From the NCBI RefSeq assembly GCF_000426505.1, contig NZ_AUFM01000011.1, forward strand, positions 1,116,001 through 1,180,000: a stretch of 64,000 nucleotides of DNA, in the 5' to 3' direction. The position numbers and the translations under genes were made by a program. Shown one piece after another: positions 27,379-35,808 of this stretch; the stretch's first letter is position 1, and every line of letters begins with the position of its first letter. The notes under the pieces were generated by a model. That model was not told the DNA's origin. It saw nothing but the letters and a program-made list of their open reading frames with translations, and did no database searches. Source of the stretch: Nisaea denitrificans DSM 18348. GTDB lineage: Bacteria; Pseudomonadota; Alphaproteobacteria; Thalassobaculales; Thalassobaculaceae.

Positions 27379-28209
27379 TTAAGGCAGGTACCCGAACCGC
27401 TTCATCACTGGTCCATGATCTCTGGCGAGACGTCCGAGCTGTTGCTCGCTGAGCGAACGCTGCCCCTCGCCGCTGCCGCCGGAGCGGAAAAAGCGCTGCA
27501 TATGCGGCGGACGTTCGGAGAAACCTTTCTCCTCTTCCTGCCGCCTGAGTTCTTCGAAGGAGGAATGCCGGATTGACCGCGTCAACCGTTCCGGATCAAA
27601 CGGCAATCCAAGCACTTTGAGAACCTGCCCAAAAGCCTTCTCCGGGTTGGCGTAGAGATCTTCGTATCTCACCACGCAGACCGGGAGGGAATGGCTTCCG
27701 TCTATCCAGCTTTCCGCATGGTCTCCCCATCGGCCAATATGGGTCAGGATCTGGACATCGGCCTCTACGGTCGCGTGATCCCGATCTGCCATGATCTCAA
27801 TGGCCGCATCGGCCTCCACACCCATATGGCTGGCAAATGACGGCACGATGTCGGCCGGATTCCGAATGATATAAACGGCACCAGCAGAAACCGAGCGCTC
27901 GATAAGAGGCGTGCCGTTAAGCATGCCGAAACGTGAGTGTGTTTTGACGAAATGATCGTGCTCACGCGCTGCGGCGAGACGTTTCTGTGCCTGCGGGCGT
28001 ATCGCTACGCTTTCTTCAGCGGTCATATCCTTCACGGACTTGGAAAGGACTTCCGCATAGAAACGCGGGCGAACATCGCTCAGGGAAAACGCGCGCAAGT
28101 CCTCGATGGAAACCGGCCCCTCCTGTCCAATGAGATAATTCGCCAAAAACGCACGCATCCACGTATTCCCAGATTTGGGATAGGATGCGAGCCAGACAAT
28201 CCGGGGCAT
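27379..28209 (-). CDS. PAPS-dependent sulfotransferase domain protein
   Basis: Predicted cytosolic sulfotransferase of 276 residues. The 5'-phosphosulfate loop (SYPKSGNTWMRAFL) lies at residues 9-22. The 3'-phosphate site (YIIRNPADIVPSFASHM) lies near residue 104, in the arrangement of Sulfotransfer_1 enzymes. It would transfer sulfate from PAPS to a hydroxyl or amine of a lipid, glycan or small molecule. It is monocistronic. A perfect 13-base inverted repeat sits 13 bases upstream of the start, and no ribosome site is evident. The acceptor is unknown. Confidence 0.85.
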   Translation of the reverse strand: MPRIVWLASYPKSGNTWMRAFLANYLIGQEGPVSIEDLRAFSLSDVRPRFYAEVLSKSVKDMTAEESVAIRPQAQKRLAAAREHDHFVKTHSRFGMLNGTPLIERSVSAGAVYIIRNPADIVPSFASHMGVEADAAIEIMADRDHATVEADVQILTHIGRWGDHAESWIDGSHSLPVCVVRYEDLYANPEKAFGQVLKVLGLPFDPERLTRSIRHSSFEELRRQEEEKGFSERPPHMQRFFRSGGSGEGQRSLSEQQLGRLARDHGPVMKRFGYLP

Positions 28210-28222
28210 GTCATATTCCGAT

Positions 28223-28253
28223 AGGGCAAAACTACACCGAGTAGTTTTGCCCT
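28223..28253 (-). promoter_or_regulatory. perfect 13-bp palindrome in sulfotransferase leader
   Basis: AGGGCAAAACTAC (28223-28235) and GTAGTTTTGCCCT (28241-28253) are perfectly complementary around a five-base loop. The element lies 13 bases before the sulfotransferase ATG. No T-run follows on either strand. It is either an operator or a leader hairpin that occludes translation initiation. Confidence 0.5.
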
Positions 28254-28514
28254 TAATATGTCAATTTCAAGGCCCGTGCGATCACGTATTGTTGAAACCG
28301 ACCAATTGGACCGCAATTCGTCAATAGCGCTGAATAAAGGAGCGCCCACAGATCATCCGGCGATCATCAAACAGTCAGGTTTAGAGCGCGTCAGAGACAC
28401 ATCCCGGCTGTCTGTCGCCTCTTCTCGCTTTCGACTCTGGAACAACTGATTTGCGACTTTGATGCACTACAACCCACACCAATTAGCGAATAGACAGACG
28501 CTCATCGTCACGAC
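28254..28514. other. intergenic region upstream of sulfotransferase
   Basis: With the palindrome this makes a 305-base gap between the sulfotransferase start and the end of the alpha/beta hydrolase gene. It is AT-richer than its surroundings. I see no gene or clear terminator, and the sulfotransferase promoter must lie here. Confidence 0.45.
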
Positions 28515-29207
28515 TCAGTCCGCGTGCTCAAGCCACTCGCCCAGAAGCCGAACAGTCTCTTCCGGCGCCTCAAGCGGCAACATGTGACCGCACTCCTCGA
28601 CGATCTCGAGCCTGGCGCCCGGAATGCCGTCCGCAAGCTCCTGCGCCTCGTCCAGACTTCGCAAGACATCCTGCCGGGACCAGACGACCAAAGTCGGGCA
28701 GTAAATCCGGGGAAGCAGATCATGACCGTCCCGGCGCACCACACCAATCTGGTTCACGAACCCGTCCTTGCCGATCCGGTCGGCCATTTCCCGGATCTTT
28801 CCGACAAGCCCCTCGTCCTCCTGACGTTGCGGGTGGAGGGACGAAAGGATGGAGTGACGCGAAAGCCCCCGAAATCCGCGGCCTTCAGCCGCTTTGGCAA
28901 GTCCCGCCTTGCGAGTAGCCTGATCGGGGCTGTCCCCGCGCGCGCTCGTGTTGAGCAATGCCAGACGCTCGACGCGCTCCGGCGCCATCAGCGCGATCTC
29001 ACGGGCGACAAAGCCCCCCATGGAAAAGCCAACCAGGGAAAACCGCTCCGGCGCTTCGGATAGAACGCGCTCCGCCATCCCTTCGAATGTCCGGTCCCGG
29101 GTGAGGTCCCCGAAATGCAAGGTCCCGAGCTGCTCCAGACCGCTTCGGGCATCGTCCCAGAGATGCCGGTCGCACATAAAACCGGGAAGAAACAGAATAT
29201 CGATCAT
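28515..29207 (-). CDS. alpha/beta hydrolase
   Basis: Serine hydrolase of 230 residues. The nucleophile elbow is GFSMGG (Ser about residue 67), the acid is in WSRQDVLRS and the histidine in CGHMLPLE. An early LPGFMCD segment may form the oxyanion hole. It lies downstream of the FCD-type GntR regulator gene on the same strand (about 110 bases apart) and may belong to the catabolic set served by the Liv-type importer. The substrate is unknown. Confidence 0.85.
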   Translation of the reverse strand: MIDILFLPGFMCDRHLWDDARSGLEQLGTLHFGDLTRDRTFEGMAERVLSEAPERFSLVGFSMGGFVAREIALMAPERVERLALLNTSARGDSPDQATRKAGLAKAAEGRGFRGLSRHSILSSLHPQRQEDEGLVGKIREMADRIGKDGFVNQIGVVRRDGHDLLPRIYCPTLVVWSRQDVLRSLDEAQELADGIPGARLEIVEECGHMLPLEAPEETVRLLGEWLEHAD

Positions 29208-29315
29208 GGAAAGCCTTGAGGATGAATGGAGAGAACGGGCAGGAGAGATTACCCCGCCACGATGCGAAACATCCAGTCAACTCAAGGCATGGGGACGTCG
29301 TTCCGTCGCGCAGCC

Positions 29316-30023
29316 TCAGCGCGGTGCCGAGAAGAGATCCGTATAAACCAGTGTCTGGTTCGCATGCTCACGCATCATCGATTCGGCACGCTGCGGATCG
29401 CGGGTCCGGATCGCATCGAGGATCAGCTTGTGCTGCATATTGCCAAGACGCAGGCGCATCAGATCGGCCTCGGAATTCTCTTCACTGAAGACGACGGTGC
29501 CCAGCTTGATCATCGGCAGCGTCTCCATCCGGCTGAAAGTGAATGCGACATAGGGATTGCCGCAATCCTTCATGATGGTTTCGTGAAACGCTACATTGCC
29601 GTCCTGGTAGTCGAGCGCCTTACTCGACGGATCCATGTCTGCATCGAGAGCGATGGCCATTGCGTCGACTGCTTCCTGCAACCTGGCATCGGCTGTCTCG
29701 GATATACCGATTTTCGCCATCGTCCCCGCAGACAACCCTTCGAGGACACCGCGTACTTCGTAAGCCTTCTTGATATCGCCGAGATTAAACTCCTGGACGG
29801 TGAACCCCCGGCCCTCGCGCTTACGGATAAGTCCCTCGACCTCAAGCGCGCGGAGCGCAAGGCGTGCAGGCGTGCGGGAAACGCCGAACATCTCGGCAGC
29901 AATCACTTCTGAAATCTTGGTGCCTTCCGGCAGTGTTCCGTCGATGACCATACGGCGCAACGCCGACAGAACGCGCTTGTCCGCTGAGCCTTCATCGACT
30001 GAAGGGCGTATCAAATGGTTCAC
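29316..30023 (-). CDS. GntR family regulator, FadR/FCD subfamily
   Basis: Regulator of 235 residues. I place the start at the GTG at 30023 because a full AGGAGGT lies four bases upstream. The N-terminal winged helix has TKISEVIAAEMFGVSRTPARLAL and REGRGFTVQ. The C-terminal FCD domain (about residues 95-220) has helices with the usual metal-site Asp/His positions (LDYQDGNVAFHETI). It is divergent from the Liv-type importer operon, which it most likely controls. Confidence 0.9.
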   Translation of the reverse strand: MNHLIRPSVDEGSADKRVLSALRRMVIDGTLPEGTKISEVIAAEMFGVSRTPARLALRALEVEGLIRKREGRGFTVQEFNLGDIKKAYEVRGVLEGLSAGTMAKIGISETADARLQEAVDAMAIALDADMDPSSKALDYQDGNVAFHETIMKDCGNPYVAFTFSRMETLPMIKLGTVVFSEENSEADLMRLRLGNMQHKLILDAIRTRDPQRAESMMREHANQTLVYTDLFSAPR

Positions 30024-30094
30024 CCGGACCTCCTCCCGCCGCTTCCGGTTACGGCGCGGCAACACTTCATCACATCAACAATGGATACATAATT

Positions 30095-30110
30095 TTGGAT
30101 TTTTTTCCAA
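30095..30110. promoter_or_regulatory. candidate FCD-GntR operator
   Basis: TTGGA (30095-30099) and TCCAA (30106-30110) form an inverted repeat across a T-rich centre in the divergent promoter between the GntR gene and the binding-protein gene. The position is good but the symmetry is short. Confidence 0.3.
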
Positions 30111-30208
30111 TTCGAACTTGGAATCAGCATTTCCTTGCCTTGAACGCCGCATTATGGATTCATTTTGGAGCAGCCGCGAAAAAGAGCTGCAACCAAGGGA
30201 GGACAATC

Positions 30209-31411
30209 ATGAATCGACGCAATTTCGCGATCGCATCGGCTGCGGTCGCGTTGAGTTTCGCGTTTTCTGAGGCCCCGCAGGCCCAGGAACCGATCAAATT
30301 CGGAATGGTCGCGCATCTCTCCGGCCCGCTGGCGGGTGGCGAGGCGGTTACCCATCTTCCAAATGTGCAGCTCTGGGTCGAAGAGGTGAACGGACGCGGC
30401 GGCTTGATGGTGGATGGCAAGCGCCGTCCGGTCGAGATCGTTCAATATGACGACAAGACCAATCCGGCCGAGCATATCAAGGCAGTCCAGCGCCTCGCCT
30501 CCCAGGACGAAGTCGATTTCATGATCGCGCCCTACGGAACCGGCTTCAACATTGCCGCCGCGCCTATCTATGCGCGCTACAAGTATCCACTGGTCGCCGT
30601 CACGGCGATCACCGACGAAATCCATGAGCTGACCGATAAATTCCCGAACATGTTCTTCACGCTCGGATCCACGAGCGGGTTTGTCGAAGGGGTCACGAAC
30701 ACACTGAAGACCCTGCAGAGCAAAGGCGTGATCGGTGACAAGGTCGCCATGGTTAACGTGGCCGACGCCTTCGGCATCGAACTCGCGGGCGTGGCCCGGG
30801 AGAAGTTCAAGGAAGCGGGCTTCAATATTGTCTATGATAAGTCCTATCCGCTCGGCACACCGGACCTTTCACCGGTGATGAAAGGCGCGAAAGCGGCTGC
30901 CCCGGATGCCTTCGTGGCCTGGTCCTATCCGCCTGACAGCTTCGCGCTGACCGAGCAGGCCATCATCGAGGATCTCGACGTGAAGGCCTTCTACACAGCC
31001 GTAGCTACGGCCTTCCCGGCGTATGGCGGGAAGTTCGGCAATGCCATTGAAGGCAATCTCGGCGCCGGCGGCGTGAACCCGAATACGGACGCCATGAAGG
31101 CCTACCGCAAAAGGCATCAGGACGTGACAGGCAAGGCTCCGGACTACTGGGCGTCCGCCACCTATTACTCCGCCCTGCAAGTGCTGGAGCAGGCTATCGA
31201 GGGCGTCGGCAAGGTCGACCGCGAAGCCGTTACCGAGCACATCAAGAACAACGCGTTCGAGACCGTGATCGGCACCATCAGGTTCGACAAGCACAATAAT
31301 TCCGAACGGTACTGGTCGGTTGGCCAGTGGCGGGGCGGCCAATTTGTCGCCGTCGCCGATACCGGCATGGGCGACAGCGTCGCACCGGTCGCTAAAAAAG
31401 GCTGGAAGTAA
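30209..31411 (+). CDS. branched-chain amino-acid type ABC transporter substrate-binding protein
   Basis: Periplasmic Leu/Ile/Val-type receptor (Peripla_BP_6), 400 residues from the ATG at 30209, with AAGGGAGGA upstream. The signal peptide ends near APQAQ. The mature part starts IKFGMVAHLSGPLAGGE, with the family's later motifs YDDKTNPAEHIKAVQRL and APYGTGFN. Receptors of this kind often bind aromatic or other carboxylates rather than leucine. It leads the LivHMGF-type operon and is followed by a strong hairpin. Confidence 0.9.
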   Translation: MNRRNFAIASAAVALSFAFSEAPQAQEPIKFGMVAHLSGPLAGGEAVTHLPNVQLWVEEVNGRGGLMVDGKRRPVEIVQYDDKTNPAEHIKAVQRLASQDEVDFMIAPYGTGFNIAAAPIYARYKYPLVAVTAITDEIHELTDKFPNMFFTLGSTSGFVEGVTNTLKTLQSKGVIGDKVAMVNVADAFGIELAGVAREKFKEAGFNIVYDKSYPLGTPDLSPVMKGAKAAAPDAFVAWSYPPDSFALTEQAIIEDLDVKAFYTAVATAFPAYGGKFGNAIEGNLGAGGVNPNTDAMKAYRKRHQDVTGKAPDYWASATYYSALQVLEQAIEGVGKVDREAVTEHIKNNAFETVIGTIRFDKHNNSERYWSVGQWRGGQFVAVADTGMGDSVAPVAKKGWK

Positions 31412-31418
31412 CCTGCCC

Positions 31419-31456
31419 TGGGCCGGCTTTCGATGCCTCGGGCCGGCCCATTTTTT
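31419..31456 (+). terminator. terminator-like hairpin after Liv-type binding protein
   Basis: Arms TGGGCCGGC (31419-31427) and GCCGGCCCA (31442-31450), followed by six T residues, between the binding-protein stop and the LivH-like start. Probably a partial terminator. Confidence 0.75.
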
Positions 31457-31486
31457 CCAGGCTCATATCCCGGGAATGAAACCTAG

Positions 31487-32350
31487 ATGGACGTTGTGAT
31501 CTCCGGCTTGCTGCTCGGCGGAGCCTATGCGCTGGTCGCTATGGGGCTGAACCTGCAATACGGGGTCGCGCGGATCATGAACCTCGCAAATGGCGAGATC
31601 CTGATCCTCGGCGGCCTCGCGGCTTTCTGGGCCTTTGTCAGCTTCGGCCTCAGCCCTCTCCTGACACTGGTCATTGTCGCTCCGCTGGCCTTCATCGGCA
31701 GCTGGGCAATGTACAAGCTGCTGCTGCGTCCTCTGGTCAGACGGGCAAAAACCCGCGGCCAGCTTGAAGTAGATTCGATCCTCGCGACCTTCGGCATCAG
31801 CTTCTTCCTTGTGGGCGTCATGGTGAGCCTGCGTGCCGAGTATTTCACCTATTCCTTCCTTGCCACCCCCGTCCACCTGCTTGGAACGACCGTCGCCGCC
31901 AACCGGCTGGTGGCGGCGCTCATTGCCGCTGCCATCGGAGGCGCGCTCTATCTCTGGCTGAACAGATCCCGCCCCGGCATGGCCGTGCGCGCCGTCGCGG
32001 TCTCCCCGGAAGCCGCAGGGCTTGTCGGGATCAATGTCGACCGGGTCTCGGCCTTCGCCTTTGCCCTCGGCGGTGCGGTCACTGCGCTCGGCGGCTGCCT
32101 GATCTCGACCTTCGTGACCCTCGATGCGTCTTCCGGTGTTCTTTTCACCATGAAAGCGCTGATCATCGTCATCATGGGTGGCGTGGGCGACATCAGGGGC
32201 GCGATCATCGCGGCGCTCATCCTCGGGCTCGTCGAAACCGCTGTCGCCTCGATCATCGATCCGGGTCTTACCCTGGTTGCCGCCTATGCGATATTCCTCG
32301 CCGTCCTGCTCTTCCGGCCCCAAGGCCTCTTCGGACAGGGGAACGCCTGA
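31487..32350 (+). CDS. livH: ABC transporter permease, LivH-like
   Basis: Membrane subunit of 287 residues with about eight helices, opening with ISGLLLGGAYALVAMGLNLQYGV, the typical LivH N-terminus. The NLANGEILILGG segment and the EAAGLVGINVDRV loop are also family features. Its stop overlaps the LivM ATG by one base (TGATG), so translation is coupled. Confidence 0.92.
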   Translation: MDVVISGLLLGGAYALVAMGLNLQYGVARIMNLANGEILILGGLAAFWAFVSFGLSPLLTLVIVAPLAFIGSWAMYKLLLRPLVRRAKTRGQLEVDSILATFGISFFLVGVMVSLRAEYFTYSFLATPVHLLGTTVAANRLVAALIAAAIGGALYLWLNRSRPGMAVRAVAVSPEAAGLVGINVDRVSAFAFALGGAVTALGGCLISTFVTLDASSGVLFTMKALIIVIMGGVGDIRGAIIAALILGLVETAVASIIDPGLTLVAAYAIFLAVLLFRPQGLFGQGNA

Positions 32351-33270
32351 TGCCAGATATCCTCCGCGGCGGAGCGATCCTGCTCGCTGTCCTCGCAGTA
32401 GCCGCCCTGCCCCTTCTGGCCGACGGTTACTGGCTCTCCATCGCCGTCACCATCATGATGTACACGGCACTCTCCACCAGCTGGGCCCTGTTCTCCGGGC
32501 CAACCCACTACATCGCCCTGTCGACAGGTGCCTTCTACGGTATAGGCGGATATCTGGTCGCGACGGGGATGAGCGACTTCGGCACCTCTTTCTGGACAAT
32601 GATGGCGATTGCCCCCTTCGTCGCCGCTCTGCTGGCCGGCGCGATCGGCATCGCCACCCTGCGCCTTTCCGGCGTCTATTTCGTGATCTTCACGCTTGGG
32701 CTGGCGGAGATGATCCGCAACCTCGTGAGCTGGGTGCAGAACAATTTCCTCGGCTCAAAGGGGCTCTATGTCCTTACCGAACTGGAGGAACGCCACATCT
32801 ACTGGATGCTCCTCGCCGTCACGCTTGCGGTCTTCCTGTTCGGCTGGCGTCTCGGCCGCTCGCGCATGGGCTTCGCACTCCGCATTCTCGGCAATGACGA
32901 GGAAGTTGCGCGGCATGTCGGGATCGACACGGCGCGCACGAAGGTCCTGCTTTTCATGACGACAGGGTTCTTCGCCGCGCTCGTCGGCGCCATCGTCGCG
33001 CCGCGCTATTACTATATCGAGCCGAATGTTGTGTTTTCCCCGGAGCTGAGCTTCCTCGTCGTCATCATGGCTTTGCTGGGCGGCACCCGGCGCCTCTATG
33101 GCCCGCTTTTGGGGGTCATCCCCTTCACCCTGCTCTGGGAAGTGGTCTCCGCATCCTTCCCGAGCGCAACGACCATGGTGCTCGGCCTAGCCTTCCTGCT
33201 CATCGTCTATCTGATCCCCGACGGTGTCACAGGCCTGATCGGAAAACTCAGAAAGCGGAGCGTACCATGA
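32350..33270 (+). CDS. livM: ABC transporter permease, LivM-like
   Basis: Partner membrane subunit of 306 residues with about nine hydrophobic helices. Conserved features are the YTALSTSWALFSG region, STGAFYGIGGY, and the cytoplasmic RILGNDEEVARHVGID loop that contacts the ATPases. It overlaps the LivG start by four bases. Confidence 0.92.
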   Translation: MPDILRGGAILLAVLAVAALPLLADGYWLSIAVTIMMYTALSTSWALFSGPTHYIALSTGAFYGIGGYLVATGMSDFGTSFWTMMAIAPFVAALLAGAIGIATLRLSGVYFVIFTLGLAEMIRNLVSWVQNNFLGSKGLYVLTELEERHIYWMLLAVTLAVFLFGWRLGRSRMGFALRILGNDEEVARHVGIDTARTKVLLFMTTGFFAALVGAIVAPRYYYIEPNVVFSPELSFLVVIMALLGGTRRLYGPLLGVIPFTLLWEVVSASFPSATTMVLGLAFLLIVYLIPDGVTGLIGKLRKRSVP

Positions 33271-33998
33271 TACCGGGCGAGACTATCCTCGAAGTGCGCG
33301 GACTGACGAAACGCTTCGGCGGCCTGATTGCCGTCAACGATCTCTCGTTCGATGTTCGCGAGCATGAGGTCATGGGGGTGATCGGGCCCAACGGCTCAGG
33401 CAAGTCCACCACGATCAATCTGATTTCAGGCGCCCTCCGGGCAACCTCCGGATCGGTTTCGCTCGAAGGCCATGATCTGACCGCTGTCCGGCCGCACGAG
33501 ACAGCGCGTCTCGGGATCTCCCGCACTTTCCAGCTGGTCCGCATCCTGCCGGCGCTCTCTGTCCTTGAGAACGCGGTAGCGGGAGCCGTCTTCGGCCACA
33601 AGCGGCGTTGGGGACGTAAGGCGGACGTGTTCGCGACGGATCTGCTCGAACGGGTCGGTCTCGCGGACAAAGTCGCTGTTCCGGTATCCGCCCTCACCTA
33701 TATCGACCAGAAGCGCCTGGAACTCGCCCGCGCACTTGCAGGGGAACCGGAAGTGCTGCTGCTCGACGAATGGCTGGCAGGGCTCAATCCTTCGGAGCTT
33801 CAGGTCGGCATCGACCTGATCTCCTCTCTCCGGGCCGAAGGCCGGACGGTCATCCTCGTTGAACATGTCATGGACGCGATCCGCTCTCTCTGCGACCGTT
33901 GCGTCGTAATGAATTCAGGCAAAAAAATCGCCGAAGGAACACCTGCTGAAGTCCTCTCCGATCCGCACGTCATAGAAGCCTATCTGGGAGACGCCTGA
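33267..33998 (+). CDS. livG: ABC transporter ATP-binding protein, LivG-like with variant signature
   Basis: ATPase of 243 residues. Walker A is intact (GPNGSGKST) and the switch histidine is in LVEHVMD. The signature motif reads LTYIDQKRLELARAL where LSYGQQ or LSGGQ is usual. The Walker B region ends LLLDEWLAGLNP, with Trp in place of the usual Pro after DE. LivG proteins tolerate signature variation, and the partner LivF has a canonical one. It is coupled to both neighbours. Confidence 0.9.
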   Translation: MIPGETILEVRGLTKRFGGLIAVNDLSFDVREHEVMGVIGPNGSGKSTTINLISGALRATSGSVSLEGHDLTAVRPHETARLGISRTFQLVRILPALSVLENAVAGAVFGHKRRWGRKADVFATDLLERVGLADKVAVPVSALTYIDQKRLELARALAGEPEVLLLDEWLAGLNPSELQVGIDLISSLRAEGRTVILVEHVMDAIRSLCDRCVVMNSGKKIAEGTPAEVLSDPHVIEAYLGDA

Positions 33999-34714
33999 TG
34001 CTGGAAGTCCAGGATATCAGCGTTTCCTATGGCTTGCATGAGGCCCTTCACGGCGTATCAATCACTGTCGATCGGGGCGAGATCGTCGTCATCCTCGGCG
34101 CGAACGGTGCCGGTAAATCCTCTCTGCTGCGCGCTATCGCCGGGATGTCGGACGGCAAGGTCCGTGGTGCCGCCTCTCTCAATGCGCAGGCCCTCATCGG
34201 TCAAAAACCGGACAAGGTCGTCGAGACGGGCCTGGCACTGGTGCCCGAAGGGCGCGGTATATTCGGCACCCTCAGTGTTGGAGAAAACCTCACGCTCGGG
34301 GCCTATCCGGCACGCGCGCGTGCCGCGGAGAAAGACAATCTGGCGAAAGTCCTGGAACTGTTCCCGAAGCTCAAGGACCGCAGGGCTCAGATTGTCCGCA
34401 CCATGTCCGGAGGCGAGCAGCAGATGGTCGCCATCGGACGGGCCATTATGTCCAGCCCAGATATCCTGCTGCTGGACGAACCCTCGCTCGGCCTGTCGCC
34501 GATCCTCTGTCAGGAGCTGTTTCGCAATCTCGCGAAGATCCGCGATACCGGCATGGGCGTTTTATTGGTCGAACAGAACGCCCGTCAAAGCCTGGCAATC
34601 GCCGACCGCGGTTATCTGATCGAGAACGGCCACATCACCGGAGCCGGAAGTGCACGCGACCTGGCAAACGACCCGGCGGTCCAGAAAGCCTATCTTGGGG
34701 CCACCAGCTATTAA
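33998..34714 (+). CDS. livF: ABC transporter ATP-binding protein, LivF-like
   Basis: Second ATPase of the importer, 238 residues. Walker A GANGAGKSS, Q-loop VPEGRGIFG, signature MSGGEQQMVAIGRA, Walker B ILLLDEPSLGLSP and the LLVEQNARQSL segment are the standard LivF pattern. It overlaps the LivG stop by one base and is followed by a bidirectional terminator. Confidence 0.93.
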   Translation: MLEVQDISVSYGLHEALHGVSITVDRGEIVVILGANGAGKSSLLRAIAGMSDGKVRGAASLNAQALIGQKPDKVVETGLALVPEGRGIFGTLSVGENLTLGAYPARARAAEKDNLAKVLELFPKLKDRRAQIVRTMSGGEQQMVAIGRAIMSSPDILLLDEPSLGLSPILCQELFRNLAKIRDTGMGVLLVEQNARQSLAIADRGYLIENGHITGAGSARDLANDPAVQKAYLGATSY

Positions 34715-34722
34715 ACGCATGA

Positions 34723-34748
34723 AAAAGGCGGCCCTGAAGCCGCCTTTT
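34723..34748. terminator. bidirectional terminator
   Basis: AAAAGGCGGC (34723-34732) pairs with GCCGCCTTTT (34739-34748) between the convergent LivF-like gene and the pyrimidine-operon binding-protein gene. Confidence 0.85.
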
Positions 34749-34771
34749 CCTGATCGGTTTTAAAGCGCAGC

Positions 34772-35767
34772 TTACTTCAGCGCCTTGTTCGTGATCATGT
34801 GGGTCCAGGCGTCTTCCGGCCGCTTGGTGATGACCGGGCTGGAGCCGCCTTTCAGCAGGGTATTCACGGTCCGCTCGTAATCGGCCGGGTCGAGCGTGCC
34901 GTTGGAGCCCGCCGTCAGCTTGGAGATTTCCCGCATCATGCGACGCTGGTGCTTTTCGGTCTGAGCACCGGAAGCATCGTTCTCAAGCACGATGTCAGCG
35001 GCTTCGTCCGGATTCTCAGCCGCATATTTCCAACCCTTCATCGAGGCTTTCACGAAGCGCGCCATTTTGGAGACGAATGCCGGATCCTTGAGGTTCTTCT
35101 CAAGCACGTAAAGGCCGTCTTCAAGCGTCGCAACACCCTGGTCCTGATACTTGAACACCACCAGTTCGTCCGCCGGAATGCCGGCGTCGATAACCTGCCA
35201 ATACTCGTTGTAGGTCATGGTGGAAACGCAGTCGGCCTGCTTCTGCAGCAGCGGGTCTACGTTGAAGCCCTGCTTCAGCACCGTAACGCCGCCAGCACTG
35301 CCGTCGGTCTTGATGCCGAGCTGAGCCATCCACGACAGGAACGGATACTCGTTGCCGAAGAACCAGACACCGAGCGTCTTGTCCTTGAAGTCCGCCGGGG
35401 ACTTGATGCCGGTTTCCTTGCGGCAAGTCAGCATCATGCCTGAGGTCTTGAACGGCTGGGCGATATTGACCAACGGCACACCCTTCTCGCGGGAAGCGAG
35501 AGCGGAAGGCATCCAGTCGATGATCACATCGGCTCCGCCTCCGGCGATCACCTGCGGCGGCGCGATGTCCGGGCCGCCCGGTTTGATATCGACGGTGAGT
35601 TCTTCCGCTTCGTAGAAGCCTTTGTCCGCAGCAACGTAATACCCGGCGAACTGTGCCTGGGTCACCCATTTGAGCTGAAGCGTGACATGGTCATCGCCTT
35701 CGGCCATCGCCGTCACGGCGGCCAGACTGAATGCCCCCGCGAGCAATCCTGTCAGCATCTTTTGCAT
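34772..35767 (-). CDS. NMT1/ThiY-type substrate-binding protein, putative pyrimidine importer
   Basis: Periplasmic binding protein of 331 residues from the ATG at 35767 (GAGGAGAG upstream). The signal peptide ends in AMAEG. The mature start, VTLQLKWVTQAQFAGYYVAADKGFY (truncated pattern), is the hallmark of NMT1/THI5-like proteins, which bind thiamine-pyrimidine-like and other heterocyclic compounds. It is the last gene of the leftward operon that begins with the ureidopropionase-like amidase and hydantoinase. Uptake of uracil, thymine, dihydropyrimidines or hydantoins is therefore the best inference. Confidence 0.85.
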   Translation of the reverse strand: MQKMLTGLLAGAFSLAAVTAMAEGDDHVTLQLKWVTQAQFAGYYVAADKGFYEAEELTVDIKPGGPDIAPPQVIAGGGADVIIDWMPSALASREKGVPLVNIAQPFKTSGMMLTCRKETGIKSPADFKDKTLGVWFFGNEYPFLSWMAQLGIKTDGSAGGVTVLKQGFNVDPLLQKQADCVSTMTYNEYWQVIDAGIPADELVVFKYQDQGVATLEDGLYVLEKNLKDPAFVSKMARFVKASMKGWKYAAENPDEAADIVLENDASGAQTEKHQRRMMREISKLTAGSNGTLDPADYERTVNTLLKGGSSPVITKRPEDAWTHMITNKALK

Positions 35768-35808
35768 GGTTACTCTCCTCATTCGATGAAGCCTGCCTGA
35801 CCCCGGAC

